This document shows positions 55,842 to 64,000 of a stretch of 64,000 bases of DNA, in pieces. Position numbers and translations under genes: made by a program. This DNA is from Strigamia acuminata. Lineage: Eukaryota; Arthropoda; Chilopoda; Geophilomorpha; Linotaeniidae. Every line of letters begins with the position of its first letter. Positions within the stretch are counted from its first letter, which is position 1. The DNA is taken from assembly GCA_949358305.1 (NCBI GenBank), contig OX442320.1:9068259-9132258 (forward strand). Reading direction: 5' to 3'. The notes under the pieces are model-generated. The model had not been told where the DNA came from. It searched no databases and saw only the letters and a list, made by a program, of their open reading frames with translations.

Positions 55842-56295
55842 TTCTATATGGTTAAAATGACAAATCTGATGTGAAATACACGAGCAACATGTGATCCATT
55901 TATACGAATTTATTTACACTTTTCCTCATGGATTAGCACACATAATTTTTTCGTCGTGTGTCACATCCTGGAGAACTCCATTCTGTCAAAGAAGAATGAA
56001 TAAGTATGATGACAAAATGTACTATGCTTTGTTTGGCCTATTTATCCAATTTGGAGAATTTCCTACGTTTTGTTAAGTCACAAACTCAATTACTTGCATC
56101 ATCCCACATAGGCTTACTCATCCACCTTCATATATTTCTAAATACGCTGATTCAAGCAACAGCCGTCAATTCGTATTGTTGTGCACACAAAAGTATTCAC
56201 CCAAATTCGAAGTAATTGAATACATCTGGACAAATTTCAATTGAATTTCTATTTAATTCATTTTTTTAAACTGAATTATTATTATATTATCAGTT
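55842..56295. other. intergenic between copies 4 and 5
   Basis: 454 bases of AT-rich DNA with no coding exon or element recognised. Confidence 0.5.
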
Positions 56296-57618
56296 TCACA
56301 GTACACAGCAACCAGAATGTACAGGCAGTGGACAACAACAGCCTGTCTCACATTGTGTATTATTGTTACAGGTTTTTAGTGGGACCACTATGAAGGCTGA
56401 CAGGACTATGTTAGGACATTCATCAATTGAAACTTGTCTTCTTTTTCTAGATGACGTTGATTCAGTGACGTTTGGCCGCCTGCAATAATCTATCAAAAAC
56501 AATTTGTTATTTGTGAATAAATACATCTTTTTTCACAGACCTCTTGATAGACACACTCTTTTGGGTGGTGGACAACACTTGTAATTAGGTGGACATTGAC
56601 CATCAGCATAGCAATAAAACTGACAATAAGATGTCCATTTTTGTATCGACGAGCAACTACCATTTCCTAGAAGGACAAGGAAAATATTATCTCGAGCACA
56701 AAAGGTATTCAGGAAACCAATATCCTGAATAGGGCCAGCTCCGGGTCTATCAGCACCCTGTGCGATTTTTTTGTGCGCCCCAAAGTACAGTGTGCTCTGT
56801 ATGGACCGGACAGTGCTTGTCCAGACAACCTATAACCAGCAATGTTAAATTCCCTCTCCCATCCAGACGGCCTGTTAGTCCGGAAAACTTTCTGGGATCT
56901 TTTCTATGTCTGGGCTACAGAGAATACACTGCAGAGATCTGCATTGGCGTAAAATCCTTACCCGTTACCCGTCCGTTACCCATCTCCAAAAAAAATTCTC
57001 TACCCTACCCTACCCGTACCCGTTCCTGAACGCGACCACGTGTGCCAGAGATGTGCATTGGGTACCCAATGCAGATCTCTGATACACTGTACTTTGCTTT
57101 GAATAGACGAAAATTAAAATCGGTCTTTTTTTGCGACCTTTCAGCTGGTCATTGAATTTGGGCCGCATTAATGACCCCTTAAGTTTTGGTGCCCTGTGTA
57201 GCTTCACCGCTTTATCGAGCCTTAAGCCGGTACTGTTTTGTTGAAAGCAGTACTGGACTGGCCCGGCGGGATACATATCCCTGTAATCCATGAAGCTGTG
57301 AATGATTTGTCCTTTTGTTGTGGACCAATCTATCCAAATTTCCCGATACTAAATTTGTTCATGTGGCCCGACCTGTCCAGATTTCCCGGTACTAAATTTG
57401 TTCCCAGTCCAGCCCTGGTTGAGAGAGCTGGTTAGCTTTAAACCAACCATTTCCTTGGCACCTGAATACCTACTTTGACCTAAATTGCAGCATCTTTGCA
57501 ACCCCGTAGTGTTACAGCAAGCCTCACTGTTAAACCTGGTGCATTGATTACATATTTGTGCCGATATTAAAGCACAGAAATAGAAACTCAAGAAAACAAA
57601 TCCAAATAGCTTCTCCAT
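56296..57618 (-). CDS. secreted cysteine-rich precursor, short-linker copy 5
   Basis: Three exons, 57618-57474, 56666-56541 and 56489-56296, phase-1 introns, 154 residues. Signal peptide MEKLFGFVFLSFYFCALISA. Module A is ICNQCTRFNSEACC...CC. Module B contains CYADGQCPPNYKCC, an exact WAP-signature match. Exon 3 has no acidic repeat: after YCRRPNVTESTSS comes a furin site RKRR and a peptide ending CETGCCCPLPVHSGCCVL. It links the WAP-like copies 1-2 with the acidic-linker copies 3-4, sharing module A with the latter and the intact CC step with the former. Intron 1 is full of transposon remnants, including a fresh MITE. Confidence 0.82.
56932..57081. mobile_element. hAT-type MITE in copy-5 intron 1
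   Basis: Perfect 16-base inverted ends CAGAGATCTGCATTGG, with perfect 8-base target duplications ATACACTG at 56924-56931 and 57082-57089. Length 150, no coding capacity. The intact 8-base duplication points to a hAT element and a young insertion. The interior holds TACCCGT/TACCC microrepeats. Confidence 0.9.
57082..57473. repeat. other repeat debris in copy-5 intron 1
   Basis: GC-richer, unlike neighbouring introns. Two halves of an imperfect direct repeat (GATACTAAATTTGTTC / GGTACTAAATTTGTTC, about 57344 and 57390) lie inside a segment bounded by GGACTGG and CCAGTCC. No family assigned. Confidence 0.5.
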
Positions 57619-58005
57619 AGGAAAATCACAGAAGAAATAAGAAACAAAACAATATATTTTATTACTCTTCCAATGCCATCCATTACAGAATATTCCACAC
57701 AACATCCTTGAATTCTATCATAATTAATGTTAAATTTATTTATCACTTCCCTTTAATCTGTTTCCACCACATGTTGGCTCTGACAAACATGGCATCATCA
57801 GCAAATATTAATCCTCATTAATATTTATCTAGATAGTTAAGTCAACACAAAAAGAAATCTGTTTTTCCAGATAAACAAACTGCTATCACTTGGTATTCTA
57901 ACCAGTTTCTGTTTCTGTTAGTCAGATTCACCCCCGCGCCACATAGTGGCTTCCTCCCAAACACGTGTGTGTCCAGGTGTTAGTTTGGTGTGTTTCCATG
58001 GAGCT

Positions 58006-58320
58006 ATGGATTCGATTCCGGCGATTCGTGTGCCCGTTTTGCTGTGTGTTATTGGAAGTGTCGGTGCTCTCCTCTTGGTGGCCGGATTCTTTTTCATGAA
58101 CTTGTGGCAAGTGCCAGTGGTTTTGTGCGTTATCACGTTGGTTTCGGTTTTTATTATCTTGTGGCGCGCATCTAGAGCATCGCACAGAGAGACTGGAAAC
58201 GAACAGTCATTGGCTGCCCTCACACGGCGGTTGGACGAAAACAACACTGTGGAAATTCATCTCGAGTTACCTCCGTCTCCGGTGACTGCGAAATCAAAAC
58301 ACGACGATGCGGCAATTTGA
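58006..58320 (+). CDS. small two-helix membrane protein, unknown
   Basis: Single-exon frame of 104 residues from the ATG at 58006. Two hydrophobic helices, about residues 9-31 (VPVLLCVIGSVGALLLVAGF) and 36-53 (VPVVLCVITLVSVFIILW), with a very short turn, then a hydrophilic tail (REGTGNEQ-like, ending KSKHDDAAI). An upstream in-frame extension has no ATG. It is divergent from the cysteine-rich copy 5, 387 bases apart. GC content is higher than surrounding non-coding DNA, supporting coding. Family not recognised. Confidence 0.6.
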   Translation: MDSIPAIRVPVLLCVIGSVGALLLVAGFFFMNLWQVPVVLCVITLVSVFIILWRASRASHRETGNEQSLAALTRRLDENNTVEIHLELPPSPVTAKSKHDDAAI

Positions 58321-58988
58321 AGCTTTCGTTTTCATTTTGTGATTGTTCAACAATGCATTTATTATCATTCAGCAACGCTTTTATAAGAATTGTCAGTGAA
58401 AATGTTATGTTTACTGGAAAAAATTAGTTGTTAGTTGTTTTTTTTTATGTGTATTTATTAAATTTTTTATTCTCTTTGAGCTTTTATTCATAAGTTTAAA
58501 TTTTATTTGGTTTTTCTCGTTTTTCTGCGATTTATTCGTACTATAAACAGAATGACACACGTTGCCGTAATCACATGCTGTGGTGTGGCAGATTTCGACC
58601 AATAGCAACACGCAGTGAATATACAGAAAGTGTAGATTAGAAGGCCCGTAGTTAACTCCCAATGTGTAATATTTTAATTTTAATCAATGTTACAATAGAT
58701 AAAATAGTTAAACCAATAAAAAGTAACAATTTTTATAATTAAAAATTGAAAAATAAATAGTTATCTCATTCCAGTACATAACTTTGTACAAATATATAAA
58801 AAGCGTTGCGCTTGATCGCAACTAGAAGGCCGTGATAAAACAGCGCCCCTAGTGGCGCGCAGTTTTATTTTCATCCCGTACGGAGTTGCGTCCATCTTGG
58901 TTGTACTTTGCAACTTTGTTTTTCTTGTTTTTCGTTAATTTTGGAAACAATTGTCGGCAATCTGGTGCACGGCGTGGGAGGTTCCTCA
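58321..58988 (+). other. intergenic before CTDSP
   Basis: AT-rich 3' sequence of the membrane-protein gene, then a probable 5' leader of CTDSP from about 58860. No extra coding exon seen. Confidence 0.45.
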
Positions 58989-61381
58989 ATGGACAGTACG
59001 TCCATCATAACCCAAGTGAGCCGGGACGAGGAACCTCTCGGCAATTTCCAACCTGAAAAAGGTAAGCAGAAGCGCTACCATTTTGCACATCCAGGTGCTT
59101 TCCGAATTTCGCCCCGCAACTTCGCCAAACACTTCTTATTATTTCGCCGACATTTCCCACCCGCGAAAACCCGCACGAAATCCAAACAGGATTTAAACCC
59201 AATCCAAAATGGATCCGATCGGGCCGCTGCGCGCTGCACGACTCCTCCCACCAAGTTGACTGTTGCAACTTGACTATTGCAATTTGTTTACATTTAAAAC
59301 TCGATTCATTGCGTAGTTTTTTTTCGTCTGGTTTAATTTTGTTTTTATTTGCTTTTTAGGGTCAAAAAAATTCTTTCACAAATGGAAACAAGCTGACGAT
59401 CAGTTATCGGAAGGTGAGTTTGAAATGTTGGATGCAAGATTAGAGAAAAAAAAGATCAAAAAAGGGGTGGATCCGTGAACTAAAGGCAGCGAAGCGTCTT
59501 GGATCAAGGTTACTCGGCACTTGGCGTAGCGCCATCTTAAAAAGATACACGTAGACGATGTACGACGCTTGTTGCATGCTTTTTTTTTAATTTTAGGGTT
59601 TTTTGTACACATGTCATAAGTTGAGGTGCTGTCAGAGAGTTAAATTAATCTAGATTATGAAATTGTGTTTTGATTTATTTTATTTTTTTTAATTTAGTTT
59701 GATGGTTTTTTTTATTTATTTAAAAAAAAAATTTATAAAAAAATTATTTGTTAATTGAGTTGGATGAAACGTTAAATGGAAGAAGTTTGTTAATTCTGTT
59801 GGCCTAAATTTGATTAGGGGTCGCGAGTGGCCCAGAAAATGTGGTAAATGCCAAATTAGGCTTAAAATGTTGCTTTTTGATGTAAATAGAAACTGATCGA
59901 GTTATTTAAAGCTGAAAATTCGCATAATGTTTTTTTTTTTTTTTTTTTAAATTTAATTTCACAACTTTAATTTTATTTATTTATTTATGAAGTTATTTTT
60001 ATTTATTTTTATTGCAAAAAGATAAATATAACGAAATCGATATTATCAATGATTTTGAAATAGTTATCTAAGAAATAAGCGATTTATGAAAACTGAACAA
60101 ATATTTATAAAAAAAATTGATAAATGATAAAATATAAAATCAAAATGTGTAATAAAATGATTGATTTGGTCATTAATTGCTTTTCTATTTATACAGGTTG
60201 CAATAACTCGGGCAAAAAGTCACGCAATAGGGAAAACTTCTTTCGCTCATTACTATGTTGTTTTGGAGTCCCTGCTCATCAGAACAGTCTTGGCCTTGGT
60301 TCAGATGAAACTTACCAGTGTTCACCTAAAGTAATTCATCGAATAAAAGCTTGAAAAATAATTTTAACAAAAATAATAATAATTTTTTGTTTTTCAATTT
60401 TCGTGGAGGTACAGGGAAAATACTTGTTGTCGTCGATACGGCATCAAGATATGCACAAAAAGTGCATGGTAATCGATTTGGATGAAACATTAGTTCACAG
60501 TTCATTTAAGGTGATGCAAATTTTAATTATTATGTTTATTTATTTTATTTTTTTTATTTTAATTTTTTTTACAGCCAATCAGCAATGCTGATTTTATTGT
60601 GCACGTCGAGATGGATGGCACCATTCATCAGGTTTGTGTTTATCGGTTGTTTTCGTTTTGGTTCGTCGATAAATGAATTTTTTGGTGTTTTATCAGGTTT
60701 ATGTATTGAAAAGGCCTTTCGTTGACGAGTTTCTAAAGAAAATGGGCGAGCTTTACGAGTGTGTTTTATTCACTGCGAGTCTGGCAAAAGTAATCACTCG
60801 GAAATGGATTTTAAACGCGAAATATTTCTACTTTTATTTTTTTTTTGCAGTATGCGGATCCAGTTGCAGATTTACTCGACAGATGGGGAGTGTTCAGAGC
60901 GCGGTTATTTCGAGAATCGTGCGTTTTCCATCGAGGAAACTACGTCAAAGTATAAAAATTCAACATAGATAATTAATACTTTGAAAATTAATTGAAAAAA
61001 AAATTCTTTTCAAGGATCTTGGTCGTTTGGGTCGCGATTTGCATAAAGTCGTCATCGTGGACAACTCGCCAGCCTCGTACATCTTCCATCCGGACAACGC
61101 GGTAATTATTTTTAAAAATTAAAAAATTAAAAATTGAAACTAATAAATTGAAAATATAAATTGATGCGAAGGTGCCAGTCGCGTCGTGGTTCGACGACAT
61201 GTCCGACACGGAACTCTTGGATCTCATCCCATTTTTCGAGAGTCTAAGCAAAGTAAACAATGTGTACAGAGTTTTGCGAAACTCGAATAACCCGCACCAG
61301 TCCGTGCACCCGCATCAACTCTTATTGCCACCCTTAGCCAACGGCAATGGAGCTCAAAATGGGCCCTCACCGACCACGTAG
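58989..61381 (+). CDS. CTDSPL: SCP-type RNA polymerase II CTD phosphatase
   Basis: Nine exons: 58989-59061, 59360-59413, 60197-60330, 60415-60510, 60575-60631, 60697-60789, 60851-60949, 61015-61101, 61172-61381 (903 nt, 300 residues). HAD-family phosphatase with the DxDxT site in [13 protein letters not shown], then [33 protein letters not shown] and [20 protein letters not shown], as in CTDSP1/CTDSPL. These dephosphorylate Ser5 of the Pol II tail and silence neuronal genes through REST. The N-terminus ([14 protein letters not shown]) matches both vertebrate paralogues. Exon 2 is 54 nt with phase 1 at both ends, so it can be skipped without a frame change. The last exon adds about 25 residues ([10 protein letters not shown]...) beyond the usual end. 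Confidence 0.95.
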
Positions 61382-63540
61382 CCTTTGCCACATACATTTT
61401 ACATTTATCTGGACGTGCCTTGAAACTAAAAGAACGAAAAACAAAGAAAGAAATAACGGGAAAAAGAAATAACGGAACAAAAAGCATCACATGATGAGCA
61501 GCAGCGACATTCCGGCCTTTTGCTCATGCGCGCGGATCCGGATCCTGATGAGAAATTCAAATTGCAATTCACATATCAGCGTGGCTGCCATTGGTTGATC
61601 GATGGATGGATGGACAAGCGTGCCTTTTCACTTTCTCATGGAAGATTATGTGGTGTTGCGAACACATCAACGTAATAATCAAGGAAATTAACAACTATTT
61701 TTGCTACTATTCAATATGAGGATGTTTCATATCGAAATGGTGAAAAATATTCAGATTTTTTTTTTGTTTTTGTTTTTTTTTTTTAAAAAAAATCATTATT
61801 TGTCTCTTAGGATGTAAATTTTATTAGGTGCGTTTAATTTTTCTGAATTTTAGTGTTTTTGGGGTTTCTGTAAACAGTGGACACGTAAATAATCGCAAAA
61901 ACACGAAATGGTGAAAAAATTCGGCAATTTTTCGAATATTTGCCCGGCCCGAATAATCGCCGGGGTAGAAATAGGCGCCGGTGGGGTCGCAATTAGGCAG
62001 TTTTTTGGTTTTTGTTTTCGCTGTTTATGTGGACACCGAAAAGCACAGAAACGGAAACATCGAATGCATCTAATGTTTAAATAGTTCCGTTGCGACATTC
62101 ATGTTATGTAATGAATTGATTGGGAAATGTTGATTGTATAAACGAGTGGTGTGGAATTTAGTTAATTAAGGACATCGTCATTATAATTATGTTACGATAT
62201 GCTAGATGTTATTTACTAGCATCGATATTTGTATATAACATTTTTTGTAAGGACGACATTAGAAAAACTAAAAGTGTACCGGTTAGTTTTATACGAACTT
62301 TTTTGTTTTTCTCTAGAGAATAATGGGTGACTTTTATCTTGTTTTTTTTTTCTTCTCTTTATTTTTAATATATGTAGATGGGTTTTCTCGGTGATTTTAT
62401 ACACAATAAATGTGAAAAATGATGAATTTTTCGATTTAAGCGGTTGATTTGTACAAATTTAGGCCTTTTTTTCTCTTTTTTGTTTTTTTTTATAGTCTGT
62501 CTGGTTTATGATGGCACTTGTTTACTTATTTTACACTGGATTTAGTTGTTGTCTGTAATTATAACTTTTGAAAATGAGTTTTGGCATTTGACCAACGATG
62601 TACGTTCTATTCTTAAATGAAATTGGATTTGGATGGGTGGCGAGAACAGAAACGACGACAGATTAGATTTGTGACTAGTTGTTTGATGTTTGCGAGGATA
62701 ATGGACGTTTTTGAGAGTTGTTTTTCGGGTGACTAGGTACACACCACGCACTTAGGGCTTCCTCTTATGTTTCTTGGAACAATTGCCCAAATTTTTACTA
62801 AATATGTCGTGTTATTTGGTTTATTTTTGTTGTTTTTTTTTTTGTAAAAAAAAAAATTATGGAAAAAAAGAGAGAAAAGTGTCAAGATTTTTAAACTAAT
62901 TAAAAAAATTTATACAGTAATGTGTCTTTTATTTTTTATTGCAATAATATTAGGATTTAGGGTTATATTTGATGGTAATTATAATGGTGTCGCGTTACCA
63001 TGGTAATCGGCTAGTCTCGGATGCCACCATCTAGCGACAATATCCTTAAGGTCAACTTTTGTTGATCTCCAAACGATTTTAAATGAAAAACAAAATTTAT
63101 GAATTTAACATATTTTTTCTCGTTTTATTAAACGATAATTTGCGTTTAAATTTTATACAAATCATAAATTTTGATTTTCTGTTTGCGAAATTTGGCACGA
63201 GTGGCGGTGCAGTGGTTTCAACCTGTTCCCATATGCTAATAACCGCTCGGAAATAGTTTGTGTTTTTTTAGTAATTAATCGCGCTCAAAATGTATTTAAA
63301 GTGATAAGAAGTAAAAGGAGTAACACAAAGCATCATCCGAGTCAAATTATAGATCAAATGATTGTACGTCTCTGATGATTTCTTATCAAAATGTCAATCT
63401 ACTTAAATAGGTTTCATTAATCAGTTGTTCAATTAAATTTTTTTTTTTTAAAAATAGAGGTAAACAAATTAAATTGGCTCAATACAGATAAACTAACTAG
63501 TATTATAAAATATATTCACATGGTTTGTTTTTTAGGTGTC
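61382..63540 (+). other. CTDSP 3' UTR and intergenic region
   Basis: About 2.1 kb without convincing coding exons. A long 3' UTR is likely; AATAAA occurs at about 62406. A block at 61935-62000 (GCCCGGCCCGAATAATCGCC, AATAGGCGCCGG) belongs to the GC-richer dispersed motif family seen at 5630 and 12800. Poly-A/T runs at 61750-61790 and 62830-62860. Confidence 0.5.
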
Positions 63541-63603
63541 GCGAGCAACAAGTTGTTATTTGATGTCGATCAGTTTGGAAGAAAACGATTAAAGTGAAGA
63601 AAA

Positions 63604-63658
63604 ATGGATTTATTTCAAGGAAACGAACTTAAAAATGGATTAATTACATCCTCAAAAC
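63604..63658 (+). CDS. first coding exon of a gene continuing past the window
   Basis: ATG in the context GAAAAATGG starts 18 codons (MDLFQGNELKNGLITSSK) ending at a good donor, AAAAC before GTAAGT. A TTTTTTAG acceptor about 70 bases upstream (63535) suggests a preceding non-coding exon. No following exon is recognised before 64000. Product unknown. Confidence 0.45.
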
Positions 63659-64000
63659 GTAAGTAATTAATATTTAAATGTCGTTTACATAAATATGTAA
63701 TTCGTGCGTTGAAAAACGAAATATTTGACGTTTTTGATGCGATTTTGCACCAACGAATGTGACACCATGTTGGGAATTTCAAATTTCAATTGGTGTGCTC
63801 CTTTGAAAGAGTTGGAAAAAAAAGTCTTAATTTAATTATTTTTTAATTTGCAATAAAATTTGCAATGAAATGTTCGTATTAAACGTTTCCACGCACGATG
63901 CAAAAATGTTTTTAAATGTTACATCATTAAAAGTGCAAATAATTGTTTTTGTAATTGTGCAATTGTGTTTTTTTATATTGTCTCGTTCAATATTTTTAGA

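Overview
This is a 64-kb AT-rich window from an animal nuclear genome. The evidence is a series of multi-exon genes with GT-AG introns, many only 55-70 bases long, and clear metazoan proteins: TFIID subunit TAF5, a Rab5, FAPP2, a neurobeachin-like BEACH protein, mitochondrial L10, a KRAP/Tespa1-type protein, axonemal EFHB, and ribosomal L41. Dense genes, very short introns and introns stretched by tandem repeats suggest a compact-genome invertebrate such as a sponge or tunicate. The species cannot be fixed from the sequence alone. I rebuilt gene models by hand from splice sites and protein similarity. In the models given with exon coordinates, the exon lengths sum to whole codons.

Layout. 0.4-9.5 kb: puromycin-sensitive aminopeptidase (NPEPPS), then FAPP2/PLEKHA8 (PH plus glycolipid-transfer domain), both +. 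9.7-14 kb: two cilium/axoneme genes in tail-to-tail contact, TPGS1 (+) and EFHB (-), with stop codons 28 bases apart. 14.3-16.6 kb: a small unknown gene (-) head-to-head with RAB5 (+). 18.3-19.7 kb: the 25-residue RPL41 gene (-) and an unknown 101-residue gene (-). 20-23.3 kb: TAF5 (+). 23.4-28 kb: ITPRID-family gene (-). 28.8-29.8 kb: MRPL10 (+), whose first intron appears to be GC-AG. 30-35 kb: repeat-rich, with weak or unknown genes. 36-48.4 kb: a 34-exon NBEAL gene (+).

48.5-57.6 kb is the most unusual part. It holds five tandem minus-strand genes for small secreted cysteine-rich precursors. All have three exons with phase-1 introns, a signal peptide, C-x2-[DN]-x2-C modules (matching the WAP four-disulfide-core signature in three genes), a basic cleavage site, and a C-terminal cysteine-rich peptide. 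Two members carry long acidic tandem-repeat linkers. The cluster has grown by local duplication and has collected several MITEs, one datable against an empty site in the paralogous copy.

58-61.4 kb: a small two-helix membrane protein (+) and a CTDSP/SCP-type CTD phosphatase (+). A further plus-strand gene begins at 63.6 kb.

Repeats. Almost every long intron is long because of a minisatellite (units about 10-30 bases). Several non-autonomous DNA transposons with inverted ends lie in introns and intergenic DNA.
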